Shown one piece after another: positions 37,404 through 46,271 of a stretch of 64,000 nt of DNA. This DNA is from Pseudoxanthomonas winnipegensis (GTDB lineage Bacteria; Pseudomonadota; Gammaproteobacteria; Xanthomonadales; Xanthomonadaceae), in assembly GCF_004283755.1 (NCBI RefSeq), contig NZ_SHMH01000006.1:124001-188000 (forward strand), in the 5' to 3' direction. The notes under the pieces are model-generated. The model made no database searches, was not told where the DNA came from, and worked only from the letters and a program-made list of their open reading frames with translations. The position numbers were made by a program, and so were the translations under genes. Each line of letters begins with the position of its first letter. The stretch's first letter is position 1.

Positions 37404-38033
37404 ATGAAGCGACTGACCCAAACCCTGCTGTGTGCCGCCACCGTGCTGGCCCTGGCCGCGTGCAACAAGTCCGAACCCGAGGCCGCGCCCGCGCCGGTGA
37501 GCGATCCGGCGGCCAGCTCGGCCCCGGCCGAGAACACGCCGCCGCCGAGCTCGCCGGCCACCACCGCCATGGCCTCGGCCAAGGCCACGCTCAAGCCGAC
37601 CCAGGGCAACAAGGTCGCCGGCGAGCTGAACTTCATGGCGATGGAAGGCGGCGTGCACGTCACCGGCACGTTGACCGGCCTGACCCCGGGCGAGCACGGC
37701 TTCCACATCCACGAGAAGGGCGACTGCAGCGCGCCGGACGGCAGCAGCGCCGGCGGCCACTTCAATCCCGACGGCGTGGATCACGGCCAGGTCACCGCGC
37801 CGACCCACCACGCCGGCGACAGCAACAACATCACCGCCGACGCGCAAGGCAACGTGACCATCGACCAGATGCTCTCGGCCAATACCGACATCGGCAAGGG
37901 CGACAAGTACGACATCGTCGGCAAGGGCGTGATCGTTCACGAGAAGCCGGACGACTACAAAACCCAGCCGACCGGCGATGCCGGTGGCCGCCTGGCCTGC
38001 GGCGTGATCGAGGCCGCGCCGGCGGCGATGTAA
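37404..38033 (+). CDS. Cu/Zn superoxide dismutase, lipoprotein (second copy)
   Basis: Second sodC paralogue, 209 aa. The lipobox LAACN (Cys20) is followed by a ~35-residue Ala/Pro/Ser linker that would project the enzyme from the membrane. Ligands are seen in GFHIHEKGDC, GGHFNP, DHG, HHAGD and IVHEKPDD; ARG/LACG near the end supplies the active-site arginine region. An AGGAGCG ribosome-binding site precedes the ATG. The pair with the first copy suggests differential timing or different partners, which cannot be seen here. Confidence 0.9.
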   Translation: MKRLTQTLLCAATVLALAACNKSEPEAAPAPVSDPAASSAPAENTPPPSSPATTAMASAKATLKPTQGNKVAGELNFMAMEGGVHVTGTLTGLTPGEHGFHIHEKGDCSAPDGSSAGGHFNPDGVDHGQVTAPTHHAGDSNNITADAQGNVTIDQMLSANTDIGKGDKYDIVGKGVIVHEKPDDYKTQPTGDAGGRLACGVIEAAPAAM

Positions 38034-38089
38034 GCCGCGCCATCGCGGGCGGCGCGATGCGTCCGCCCGCGAGGTCCGCAGGAAGAAAG

Positions 38090-38118
38090 AAGGCGCCCAC
38101 TGGGCGCCTTCTCTTTTG
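38090..38118. terminator. bidirectional terminator between sodC and the unknown gene
   Basis: AAGGCGCCC-ACT-GGGCGCCTT (38090-38110) followed by CTCTTTTG on the plus strand and preceded by an A-rich GAAGAAAG on the same strand, so it can stop both convergent genes. Confidence 0.85.
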
Positions 38119-38137
38119 CACGGGCAGGAAGCCGCCT

Positions 38138-39022
38138 TCAGCTGCGCAGGTGCGCGCAGAGGTCGCCCTCGCCGGGGCAGTGCACGTAGGTGACGGGAAT
38201 GCCGTGCGCCTCGAGCACCGCGGCCAGCTGGCGCTTGCGCATCAGATAGTGCTCGTAGGCGCGGGCCAGACGCTCGGGCTCGTCGGTGCCCGGCGTGTTG
38301 CGCGACTTCCAGGTGGCCGCGTCCAGCAGCGCCATCTGCACCTGGCCATCGGCATAGCGCAGCAGCGGTTCGGGGGGCGCGTCCAGCCACTGCTCCTCGT
38401 CCGGCGCCAGCAGCGCGGTCTCGATCACCGGCCACAGGCCTTCCAGGTGCTGGTGCTGGTACTGCAGCGCCATCATCGCGGCCAGGTCGTGCAGGGTCAT
38501 GAAGCGCACATGCTCGACCTTGGCGCCCAGCCCGTCCTGCAGCTGCAGCGCGGTGTCGGCGCCGGCCATGCCGCGTTCGATCAGCACCTCTTCCAATGCC
38601 TCGCCGACCGCATCGACATCTTCCGGCGTGCCGCTGAGCAGGAACGGCAGCACGCGCAGCGCGCCGCCGGTGAGGTCCGGGTCGGCCTGGAACGGCATCG
38701 GCACCTGGCCATCGCTGGCCGCGCCGAAGGCGATCACGCGCGGGCCCTGATCGCGTCCCGGCGCGCGCTGGCGCAGCTCGTCCAGGCGGCGGTGCAGTGG
38801 CCAGCCGGGGCGCAGCGCCTCGGCGGGGTCGAAGTGCGCGGCGGCCAGGGTCAGCTCCAGCGCGGTCACCTGCGGCACCAGGCCGGCCAGGTCGCGGGCG
38901 ATCTTCTCGGCCAGCGCGCCGGCCTCGGCCTGGGGCAGGGCCGGCTGCCGCGGCGGGGCGCCGCCGGCCAGCTCAAGAGCGATCAGGCCCATCACCTGCG
39001 CGGTTTCGTTGGGGTGGGTCAT
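38138..39022 (-). CDS. conserved hypothetical protein
   Basis: A 294-aa protein that I do not recognise, mostly helical, with no signal peptide or membrane segment. The N-terminus is rich in Ala/Pro/Leu. The middle contains a conspicuous MTLHDLAAMMALQYQHQHLEG, and the C-terminus ends with ARAYEHYLMRKRQLAAVLEAHGIPVTYVHCPG. ATG 39022 is chosen because the reading beyond it is short and without a clear ribosome-binding site; a further in-frame ATG at 39058 gives a longer form. It converges on the second sodC across a bidirectional terminator. Its homologues would have to be found by a database search; I would expect them in Xanthomonadaceae. Confidence 0.6.
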   Translation of the reverse strand: MTHPNETAQVMGLIALELAGGAPPRQPALPQAEAGALAEKIARDLAGLVPQVTALELTLAAAHFDPAEALRPGWPLHRRLDELRQRAPGRDQGPRVIAFGAASDGQVPMPFQADPDLTGGALRVLPFLLSGTPEDVDAVGEALEEVLIERGMAGADTALQLQDGLGAKVEHVRFMTLHDLAAMMALQYQHQHLEGLWPVIETALLAPDEEQWLDAPPEPLLRYADGQVQMALLDAATWKSRNTPGTDEPERLARAYEHYLMRKRQLAAVLEAHGIPVTYVHCPGEGDLCAHLRS

Positions 39023-39061
39023 GGAAGGAACAGCAAGGCCAATGCAATCTGTCGGCATTCT

Positions 39062-39329
39062 AGGGCCTGTCAGCCATGCCCGGGCAGGTCGCGTTGGCGC
39101 TGCAAGGCCGTCAGGTTTGCGTCGCGTGGCGCAGGCTTGACTGGCCGTCAGGCCAAGCCGCGCGGCGCGAAGATGGCGGCCTTGCAGCGCCAACCCGGAG
39201 GGCCGCCCTTGCGCGCACCCGGGGCTGCGTCATTGCTCGGTCGTGGACGGACGTCCACTCCCTCCCGCTTCCTTGCCCCGGGCACGCGCAAGGGCGGCGC
39301 GGCCTGCCCGGGCATGGCTGACAGGCCCT
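39062..39329. mobile_element. 268-bp MITE-like element with 27-bp perfect terminal inverted repeats
   Basis: AGGGCCTGTCAGCCATGCCC... (39062-39088) is matched exactly by its reverse complement at 39303-39329. Subterminal inverted segments (GGCGCTGCAAGGCCGTCAGG against GGCGGCCTTGCAGCGCC) lie inside. It has no reading frame that looks like a transposase. It sits between a minus-strand gene and the thiolase gene. Target-site duplications are not obvious. Confidence 0.7.
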
Positions 39330-39504
39330 CGCCACCTGCCGGGTGACCGCCGCGACACGATGAACGCGCACGTGCTGTTCACGGCGCAGCAGAGAAGGTC
39401 GTTGACGCGCAATGACAGGCGTCGAACGACGCCGCTACACTTCCACCATACGCCTGCGCATGTGCGGGTCTCCCTTGAACATGGCCGTCCACCGAGGTCT
39501 TCCC

Positions 39505-40785
39505 ATGCCAGTCGCCCGTCCCGTCGCCATCCTCGGCGGCGTTCGCATCCCCTTCTGCCGCCAGAACACCGCGTATTCGGATGTCGGCAACCTGGGCATG
39601 TCGGTGCGCACCCTGGGCGCGCTGGTCGAGCGCTTCGGCCTGCACGGGCAGACCCTGGGCGAGGTGGCCATGGGCGCGGTGATCAAGCACTCCAGGGACT
39701 GGAACCTGGGCCGCGAGGCCGCGCTGTCCTCCGGTCTGTCGCCGCTGACTCCCGGCATCACCCTGCAGCGCGCCTGCGGCACCAGCCTGGACACCATCGC
39801 CCACATCGGCAACAAGATCGCGCTGGGGCAGATCGAGGCGGGCATCGGCGGCGGCTCGGACACCACCTCGGACGTGCCGATTGTCTACGGCAAGAAGCTG
39901 CGCGCGCGCCTGCTCGAGGTCAACCGCGCCAAGACGCCCAAGGACAAGGCGCGCGCCCTGCTCAAGGGCTTCCGCTTTTCCGAGCTCAAGCCCGAGTTCC
40001 CCGGCGTGGGCGAGCCGCGCACCGGCAAGTCGATGGGCGAGCACTGCGAGGACATGGCCAAGGAGTGGAACATCTCGCGCGATTCGCAGGACGCCTGGGC
40101 GGTGTCCTCGCACAAGAAGCTGGCCGCGGCCTATGAGCGCGGCTTCTTCGACGATCTGATCGTGCCCTTCCGCGGGGTGAGCCGCGACAACATCCTGCGC
40201 CCGGACACCTCGCTGGAGAAGCTGGCCACGCTCAAGCCGGCGTTCGACAAGACCTCCGGCCGCGGCACGTTGACCGCCGCCAATTCCACGCCGCTGACCG
40301 ATGGCGCGGCGGCGGTGCTGCTGTCCAGCGATGAATGGGCGGCCGCGCACGGCCACACGCCGCTGGCCTATCTGAAGGACGTGCAGAGCGCGGCGGTAGA
40401 TTTCGTCCACGGCGAGGGCCTGCTGATGGCCCCGACCGTGGCCGTGCCGCAGATGCTGGCGCGCCACGGCTTGAGCCTGCAGGACTTCGACATCTACGAG
40501 ATCCACGAGGCCTTCGCCGCGCAGGTGCTGTGCACGCTGCGCGCGTGGGAGAGCGAGGAGTACTGCACCCATCGCCTCGGCCTGCCCGGTCCGATGGGCC
40601 GCATCGATCCGGAGAAGATCAACCCCAACGGCTCCTCGCTGGCTGCGGGCCATCCCTTCGCCGCCACCGGCGCGCGCATCATCGGCACGGTGGCCAAGGA
40701 ACTGGCCCAGCGCGGCGGCGGCCGCGCGCTGGTCTCGATCTGCACCGCCGGCGGCATGGGCGTGGTCGCCATCGTCGAGCGCTGA
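39505..40785 (+). CDS. acetyl-CoA C-acyltransferase (thiolase)
   Basis: A 426-aa thiolase. The acyl-accepting cysteine is Cys91 in LQRACGTSLD, the base histidine lies in EIHEAFAAQ (~residue 340), the second cysteine in CTAGGMGV (~414), and GHPFAATGAR is the third conserved block. The length and HEAFAAQVL resemble the FadI/long-chain class rather than the short acetoacetyl-CoA class. ATG 39505 has GAGG eight bases upstream; the frame opens at 39412 and another ATG is at 39481, but the protein starts naturally at MPVARPVAILGGVRIPF. No FadJ partner is adjacent. Confidence 0.85.
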   Translation: MPVARPVAILGGVRIPFCRQNTAYSDVGNLGMSVRTLGALVERFGLHGQTLGEVAMGAVIKHSRDWNLGREAALSSGLSPLTPGITLQRACGTSLDTIAHIGNKIALGQIEAGIGGGSDTTSDVPIVYGKKLRARLLEVNRAKTPKDKARALLKGFRFSELKPEFPGVGEPRTGKSMGEHCEDMAKEWNISRDSQDAWAVSSHKKLAAAYERGFFDDLIVPFRGVSRDNILRPDTSLEKLATLKPAFDKTSGRGTLTAANSTPLTDGAAAVLLSSDEWAAAHGHTPLAYLKDVQSAAVDFVHGEGLLMAPTVAVPQMLARHGLSLQDFDIYEIHEAFAAQVLCTLRAWESEEYCTHRLGLPGPMGRIDPEKINPNGSSLAAGHPFAATGARIIGTVAKELAQRGGGRALVSICTAGGMGVVAIVER

Positions 40786-40863
40786 GGGGCTGCTCCGCTT
40801 TTCCCCGCTAATCGCAGCAAGTGTTGGGGGAGCAACTGTGTCCTCAAACCCCGCAGCTGCCCG

Positions 40864-40963
40864 CCTGTAGAGCGGAGCTTGCTCCGCTGGGGCCTTCCCC
40901 ACGAACCGAACGAAGAGCAGCGGAGTCCCCAAGAGGGGATTGCCACAAGCTCCGCTCTACAGG
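40864..40963. repeat. palindromic repeat, 17-bp arms, copy A
   Basis: CCTGTAGAGCGGAGCTT (40864-40880) and its exact reverse complement (40947-40963). The centre carries CCCACGAACCGAACGAAGAG. The reverse-oriented relative lies at 60061-60137. It is followed at 40968-41025 by a diverged copy of the GGGAGCCGCCATGGCGG palindrome. The gap 40786-41218 holds only these repeats. Confidence 0.85.
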
Positions 40964-41218
40964 TAGGGGCGCCATGGCGATGGGGCTTTCTCGGGAGAAC
41001 CCCTCGCCGCCATGGCGGCTCCCACCGAGCCCGATCCCGAGCAGGCAGAAACCACAAGCACGACCAAGTCCTAGCGTGCCCCTGAATGCCGCTTCCGAGG
41101 CACGTGTCCGTGCCCACAGCGCACGCGCCGCTGACTGGAATTCGGCAAGGCCGGTGCGGCATGCACCGGCTGCCAGGCGCATCATGTCCAGGCCCTCCCC
41201 CCGTTTGCCGGCGCGCGC

Positions 41219-42466
41219 ATGACCTCGCGCGGGCCGCCGCGTATCGCCTTGGACGATTCACCCGCTTCCCTGACGCCTGCAGATGCCGCCGCCGCGGTGC
41301 CCTCGCGCCTCACCCGCCGCGTGCTGAGCGTCGTGGTGTTCAACTTCGTCGGCTATTTCTGCGTCGGTCTGCCGCTGGCGGTGGTGCCGGGCTTCGTCCA
41401 CACCACGCTGGGCTACGGCACGGTGCTGGCCGGCCTGGCGGTGAGCCTGCAGTACGTCGCCACCCTGCTCAGCCGCACCGTGGCCGGGCGCCTGTGCGAC
41501 CGGCGCGGGCCGAAGGTCTCGGTGCTGCTGGGCCTGGGCGCGTGCGCGCTGGCGGGCGCCTGCACCGTGGCCGCCGCGCTGATGGTGGCCTGGCCGGCGG
41601 CCAGCCTGGCGGTGCTGTTCGCCGGGCGCCTGCTGTTGGGCTGCGGCGAAAGCCTGATCACCACCGCCACGATCATCTGGGGGATCGGCGCGGTCGGTGC
41701 GATCCATACCGGCCGGGTGATCTCGTGGAACGGCGTCACCACCTACGGCGCGCTGGCCCTGGCGGCCCCGGTCGGCGTGGCGCTGGGGCAGCGCTTCGGT
41801 CTGGCCGCGCTGGGCGCGCTGACCGTCGTGCTGGCGCTGGCCGCCCTGGCCTGCGTGCTGCCGCGGCACGGCGTGCGGCCGGTGCCGGGCGAACATATCC
41901 CGGCCCGCCGCGTGCTGACGCGGGTCCTGCCGTTCGGGCTGTGCCTGGGGCTGGCGTCGGTGGGGTTCGGTGCGATCACCGCCTTCATCGCGCTGTACTA
42001 TGCCCAGCGCGGCTGGCCGCACGCGGCGCTGGCGATGACGCTGCTGGGGGCGACCTTCGTGTCGGTGCGGCTGGTCTTCCCGCGCGCGATCGACCGCCAC
42101 GGCGGCTACCGCGTGGCGGTGGTGTCGCTGTGCGTGGAGGCCGCTGGCCTGCTGTGCATCTGGCGGGCGCCGCTGCCGGCCCTGGCCGCGGTGGGCGCGG
42201 CGATCACCGGCGCGGGCTTCGCCCTGGTGTTCCCGTCGCTGGGCATGGAAGCGGTGCGCCGGGTCAGCGACAGCAACCGTGGCACCGCGCTGGGCTTGTA
42301 CTCGCTGTTCCTGGACCTGGCGTTGGCGATCACCGGCCCGCTGGCGGGCGCGCTCGCGCTGGCCTGGCGCTTCGGCGCAATCTACCTGCTGGCCGGCGTC
42401 GCGGCGCTGACCGCGGCAGCGGCCAGCGCGCTGCTGGCGCGCAGGGCAGCTGGGTCGCTGCGCTGA
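41219..42466 (+). CDS. MFS transporter, YhhS-like
   Basis: A 415-aa major facilitator with twelve hydrophobic segments. The signature region LCDRRGPKVSVLLG (~residues 97-110, loop 2-3) and ALDRHGGYR-like loops between helices 8 and 9 fit the YhhS/arabinose-efflux subfamily. The substrate is unknown, and export of a small organic molecule is the family norm. The gene is preceded by repeats, so it probably has its own promoter. It converges on hemY with a 139-bp gap. Confidence 0.8.
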   Translation: MTSRGPPRIALDDSPASLTPADAAAAVPSRLTRRVLSVVVFNFVGYFCVGLPLAVVPGFVHTTLGYGTVLAGLAVSLQYVATLLSRTVAGRLCDRRGPKVSVLLGLGACALAGACTVAAALMVAWPAASLAVLFAGRLLLGCGESLITTATIIWGIGAVGAIHTGRVISWNGVTTYGALALAAPVGVALGQRFGLAALGALTVVLALAALACVLPRHGVRPVPGEHIPARRVLTRVLPFGLCLGLASVGFGAITAFIALYYAQRGWPHAALAMTLLGATFVSVRLVFPRAIDRHGGYRVAVVSLCVEAAGLLCIWRAPLPALAAVGAAITGAGFALVFPSLGMEAVRRVSDSNRGTALGLYSLFLDLALAITGPLAGALALAWRFGAIYLLAGVAALTAAAASALLARRAAGSLR

Positions 42467-42605
42467 CTCCACGTTCCGTGCCCGTGCGCAGCGGCGTGTT
42501 CGACTAAACCATGGCGAGCCGAACGGATGCGACGGCGAGCGACCTCAGCGTTGATGCGTCGCTTGCGTAACCAGTTCAAGCCGCGTCACCCAAGCGGCTG
42601 ACGCA

Positions 42606-43868
42606 TCACTCGGGCAGGCGCGGCAGGCCGTGTTCGTCGCAGGTCTCGGTGACGGCCTGGTCGTGGATCTGCTGGCGCAGGTCGCGGTCGGGCGCGGTGG
42701 CGGGCAGTTCGCCGCGCTGGGCGGCCAGGGCGTTGGCGTAGCTGCGGCGGGCGAGCAAGTCCTCGCCGGCGGCGGCGTAGCCGTGGCCCAGTTCCTCCCA
42801 GGCTTCGGCGCCGCCGCCCTGGGCCAGGGCGCGGTGCAGGAACTCCTGCGCCTGCGGCCACTGCCCTTGCTGGCGCGCCAACCGGGCCAGGGTCAGCAGC
42901 AGCGCCGGGCTGTCGGAATGGGCCTGCAGCCAGCGCTGGGCGCTGGCCCGGCGCGAATCGAGCTTGCCCACCGGCAGGCGGCCGTAGAGGGCGATCAGGT
43001 CTTCGTCCCAACGGCTGTCCAGCGCATGTTCCAGGGCATGGGTGGCCGCATCGTCCCAGCGCAGCGCGGCGGCGCGGGTGGCGTAGGCGGCCACCACGGC
43101 GCGTTCGGTGCGCAGGGCCTTTGGCACCAGTTCCCAGCGCTCGGCCAACGCATTGGCGTCGCCGGCCTGCTCCAGCGACTGCGCGGCCAGGCGCGTTTCC
43201 AGCTGGGCGTAGTCCGGGGCCGACAGCGCCTTGTGCTGGCGCAGCGGGCCGAGCAGGCCCCAGGCATCCCCGGCGCGGCCGACCTCGGCCAGGGCCTGCG
43301 CGCGCAGCGCCAGGCCGCGCGGCGGCAGCGGCTGGGCGCCGGGTGCGTCCAGGGCCACCAGCGCCTGGGTCGGCATGCCGGCGGCCAACGCATCGTCGGC
43401 CAGCAGCAGGGCGTGGGCGGTGGGATCGCGCTGGGCCAGGGCCTGCAGATGGCGCTCCAGGGCCGGCGCGTCGGTGCGCGCCTGCGCGGCGCGGACCGCG
43501 GCGATGCGCGCCGCGCTGCCGACCTCGGGATCCTGCGCGGCGCGGTCCAGCAGCTTCTCCGCCCGCAGCCAATGGCCGTGCTGGACCGCTTCCAGGCCTT
43601 CGATCAGCTGGGCGCGGGCGCGCTTGCGGCGATGCCGGCCCCAGGCGCGGAAGGGCAGGGCCAGCAGGGTCCAGACGATCCACAGCAGCACGGCGGCGAG
43701 GACCAGCGCCAGGATCGCGCCCGGCACGGTGGCGGTGACGTCGTAGCCGCCCACGCGCACGAACACCTCGCCCCAGTCGCGGACCTCATCGCGCGCCAGC
43801 CATTGCGCGCCGAACACCCCCAGGGCGACCAGCACAAGCACGATCACGACAAGACGCAGGATCTTCAT
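42606..43868 (-). CDS. hemY: HemY, inner-membrane protein linked to protoporphyrin synthesis
   Basis: A 420-aa protein with two N-terminal membrane spans (~residues 5-22 and ~43-65, RDEVRDWGEVFVRVGGYDV between them) followed by TPR-type helices to the end. This is the proteobacterial HemY_N family, which sits in hemCDXY operons; a TPR scaffold role in haem assembly is assumed but not proved, and it is unrelated to Bacillus HemY. Start ATG 43868 overlaps the hemX stop (ATGA). Ends CDEHGLPRLPE. Confidence 0.9.
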   Translation of the reverse strand: MKILRLVVIVLVLVALGVFGAQWLARDEVRDWGEVFVRVGGYDVTATVPGAILALVLAAVLLWIVWTLLALPFRAWGRHRRKRARAQLIEGLEAVQHGHWLRAEKLLDRAAQDPEVGSAARIAAVRAAQARTDAPALERHLQALAQRDPTAHALLLADDALAAGMPTQALVALDAPGAQPLPPRGLALRAQALAEVGRAGDAWGLLGPLRQHKALSAPDYAQLETRLAAQSLEQAGDANALAERWELVPKALRTERAVVAAYATRAAALRWDDAATHALEHALDSRWDEDLIALYGRLPVGKLDSRRASAQRWLQAHSDSPALLLTLARLARQQGQWPQAQEFLHRALAQGGGAEAWEELGHGYAAAGEDLLARRSYANALAAQRGELPATAPDRDLRQQIHDQAVTETCDEHGLPRLPE

Positions 43869-44929
43869 GGCGTGGTCTCCGTTGGGGCCGGCGCGATGGG
43901 CGCGGAGGGCGGAGGGGGTGCCGGCACCGGTGCCGGCGGCGCCGGCGCGGTGCCGGCCGCCTTGCCGCGCTGGGCCTGCAGCTGGGCCAGGGTGCTGCCC
44001 AGTTCGGGAATCTGCGGCTGCAGCGGCAGGGCCGCGATCTGCCGCAGCTGGCGCTCCAGCGCGTCGGCCTGCGGCGTGGCCGGCCACAGCCGCGGGATCC
44101 AGCCGGCCGCGCGCAGCACCGCGGCGCGGAAGCCCGCCGTGTCGTTGCGCTCGGCGGCGGCGCGGGCCAGGGTGAGTTCCAGCTGCAGGGCGTTGTCGAA
44201 GGCGGCGCGCTGGGCCGGCACCACCGCCACGCGCGCGCCGCTGGGGCGCACATCGACCAGCGGCGCGAGCACGCGCTGCCAGGCCGGGCGCGCGGCCGGA
44301 TCGACCGACACTTGGCGCGGCAACTGGGCCAATGCCGCGCTTGCAGCATCGAGTTGCTGCAGGGCCTGGGCCTTCGGGCCGGCGCCCAGGCGCAGGACCG
44401 CGGCGCGCTCCTGTTCCAGCGACTGCTTGAGATTGAGCACGCGCGGGTCGTCCAGGCCGGCCAGGGTATCGGCGGCCAGGCCGTAGGCCTGCTGCGCACC
44501 GGGCAGGTCGCCGGCGATGTTCAGGCGCTGGGCGGCCAGCTGCAGTTCCAGCTGGGTCTGGTCCAGGCGCAGGGCGGTGGCGCCCTGGCGGGTGGAGTCG
44601 GCCAGCTTGGCCACGGTGTCTTCCAGCAGGGCGCCGCGCTGGCTCAGGCCGAGCATTTCATCGCGCAGCACGCGGTTGGTGGCGGCCGCGTCCTGGATGC
44701 GCTCGCCCTGGGCGCGGGCATCGCCGCGCAGGACATCGATGCGCTGGTCCAGCGCGGCCAGCTGGCGCTGGATCTGGCCTTCCTGCGCGGCGCGCCAGCC
44801 CTGCCATTGCTGCCAGCCGTACCAGCCCGCGGCCGCCAGGGCGGCGATGAGCAGCAGCACGATCAGGGCGGGCCAGATGCGGCGGCGCGGGCGCGTGTCG
44901 GACTCGGCGCTGGCGATGGCATCGTTCAA
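43865..44929 (-). CDS. hemX: HemX, uroporphyrinogen-III C-methyltransferase-like membrane protein
   Basis: A 354-aa protein with a basic N-terminus, one membrane span (IWPALIVLLLIAALAAAGWYG, ~residues 19-39), then a long coiled-coil-like periplasmic part (QIQRQLAALDQRIDVLRGD) and a Pro/Ala-rich tail. It belongs to the HemX family encoded with HemD and HemY; despite its name, methyltransferase activity is not expected. The chosen start is TTG 44929, eight bases after TTGGAG; no ATG lies at the beginning of the frame. It overlaps hemY. Confidence 0.85.
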   Translation of the reverse strand: MNDAIASAESDTRPRRRIWPALIVLLLIAALAAAGWYGWQQWQGWRAAQEGQIQRQLAALDQRIDVLRGDARAQGERIQDAAATNRVLRDEMLGLSQRGALLEDTVAKLADSTRQGATALRLDQTQLELQLAAQRLNIAGDLPGAQQAYGLAADTLAGLDDPRVLNLKQSLEQERAAVLRLGAGPKAQALQQLDAASAALAQLPRQVSVDPAARPAWQRVLAPLVDVRPSGARVAVVPAQRAAFDNALQLELTLARAAAERNDTAGFRAAVLRAAGWIPRLWPATPQADALERQLRQIAALPLQPQIPELGSTLAQLQAQRGKAAGTAPAPPAPVPAPPPPSAPIAPAPTETTP

Positions 44930-44994
44930 GGGGGGCACTCCAACAAAGAAGCCGTGGAACAGGCGCGTGAAGGCGCGGCGGGATCGGCCGCATG

Positions 44995-45762
44995 CTAGCC
45001 CAAGCGATGTGAGTACATGGCCTGTGCGGTGGCCATCAGCTGCGCAGGACGCGGGCCTTCGGCCTGCAGCACGTGTTCGAACCCGGCCTGCAGCGCGACG
45101 GTCGCCAGCCGCGCGCTGGCCACGATGGCCGGCTGCGCGCGCAGCGCCGCGGCCGCATGGCCTGGCAGGCGCTGGAACACCTCGCCCAGCGCGCCGCTGC
45201 TGGTCACCAGCACGCAGGCGGGCGCGTCCAGCGCATCGAGCCGAGCGAGGGCGCGCGTCGACAGCGGGATCGGCTGGCGTCGATAGACCTCGGCCAGGTG
45301 CAGGTGCGCGCCGCGCCTGCGCAGCGCAGGGGCCAGCGTGCCGCGTCCCTCGGGCGCGGTGACCAGGCCGACCGGGCGCTGCTCCAGCGCGGCCAGTTCG
45401 GGCAGCGCGAGCAGCCCCTCGCTGTCCATGCGCGCAGGTGCGACGGCCTCCAGCCCCAGCCTTGCCAGCGCCGCGCGCGTGCCGCTGCCGGTGCCGACCA
45501 GGACCTGGCCGGGCCGCGCGGCGATGGGCGCCAGTGCGTGGGCGAAGCGCACCGCCGCCGGGCTGGTGAACACCACCACCTCGCAGGCCCGCGCCGCGTC
45601 CCAGGCCTGCCGCGCCGGTGCATCCGTACAGGCCGCCAGCGACCACGGCGAGAGCGCGATCACTCCGGCGCCCACGCGCGCGGCGGCCTGGCGCACCGCG
45701 GCGTGGCCGCCCTGAGGCCGCAGGGAGATGACGTACCATGCGCGCGCTTTGCCTTGGCCCAT
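44995..45762 (-). CDS. hemD: uroporphyrinogen-III synthase
   Basis: A 255-aa enzyme that cyclises hydroxymethylbilane with inversion of ring D to uroporphyrinogen III. HemD sequences diverge strongly; the recognisable parts are VISLRPQGG at the start, VVFTSPAAVRFA (~residues 62-73), GTGSGTRAALARLG and VLVTSSGALG (~188-197). It is followed 65 bp later by hemX. ATG 45762 lies head to head with the start region of the next plus-strand gene, leaving no intergenic DNA. Confidence 0.88.
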   Translation of the reverse strand: MGQGKARAWYVISLRPQGGHAAVRQAAARVGAGVIALSPWSLAACTDAPARQAWDAARACEVVVFTSPAAVRFAHALAPIAARPGQVLVGTGSGTRAALARLGLEAVAPARMDSEGLLALPELAALEQRPVGLVTAPEGRGTLAPALRRRGAHLHLAEVYRRQPIPLSTRALARLDALDAPACVLVTSSGALGEVFQRLPGHAAAALRAQPAIVASARLATVALQAGFEHVLQAEGPRPAQLMATAQAMYSHRLG

Positions 45763-45778
45763 GAATCAAGAGTACGCG

Positions 45779-46237
45779 ATGGATCACGACGCCTTGCTCG
45801 ACGCGCTGCGCGCGACCTGCGCGCAGATGCCGCCGGTGGTGGCGATGCGCATCGCGCTGCGCGATTTCGACGGCACGCGTCTGCACATGAGCGCGCCGCT
45901 GGCGGCGAACGTCAACGACAAGGGTACGGCCTTCGGCGGCAGCCTGGTCGCGCTGATGACCCTGGCCGGCTGGGCGCTGACCACGCTGCGCCTGCGCCAG
46001 GCCGGCCTGGAGGCCGAGGTCTACGTGGCCGACAGCGCCGTGCGTTACCGCGCCCCGCTGCTGCACGACCTGGCTGCTCAGGCCTGGCTGGCGCCGGAGG
46101 CGGACTGGGCCGAGTTCATCGACACCTTCCGCCGCCGCGGCAAGGCGCGCGCCCCGCTGCTGGCCCAGGTGCTGCTGCCCGACGGCGGTGTCGCCGCCGA
46201 ACTGAGCGGCCGCTACGTCGCCCTGGCAAAGGGGTAG
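45779..46237 (+). CDS. YiiD-C-type thioesterase-domain protein
   Basis: A 152-aa hotdog-fold protein of the YiiD_C/thioesterase-related group. Conserved features are LAANVNDKGTAFGGSLVALMTLAGWA (~residues 40-65), the helix that carries the catalytic region, and AELSGRYVAL at the end. ATG 45779 is preferred (AAGAG eight bases upstream); ATG 45761 would add six residues and overlap the hemD start codon on the other strand. The substrate acyl group is unknown. It is divergent from hemD. Confidence 0.75.
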   Translation: MDHDALLDALRATCAQMPPVVAMRIALRDFDGTRLHMSAPLAANVNDKGTAFGGSLVALMTLAGWALTTLRLRQAGLEAEVYVADSAVRYRAPLLHDLAAQAWLAPEADWAEFIDTFRRRGKARAPLLAQVLLPDGGVAAELSGRYVALAKG

Positions 46238-46271
46238 CATCGTTCGTTCACGCCTGGGGAGACACACGCAC

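Noticed and set aside
39412..39504. Longer thiolase from 39412
   Set aside because: The extra residues (Arg/Thr-rich) have no counterpart in thiolases, and the ribosome-binding site supports 39505.
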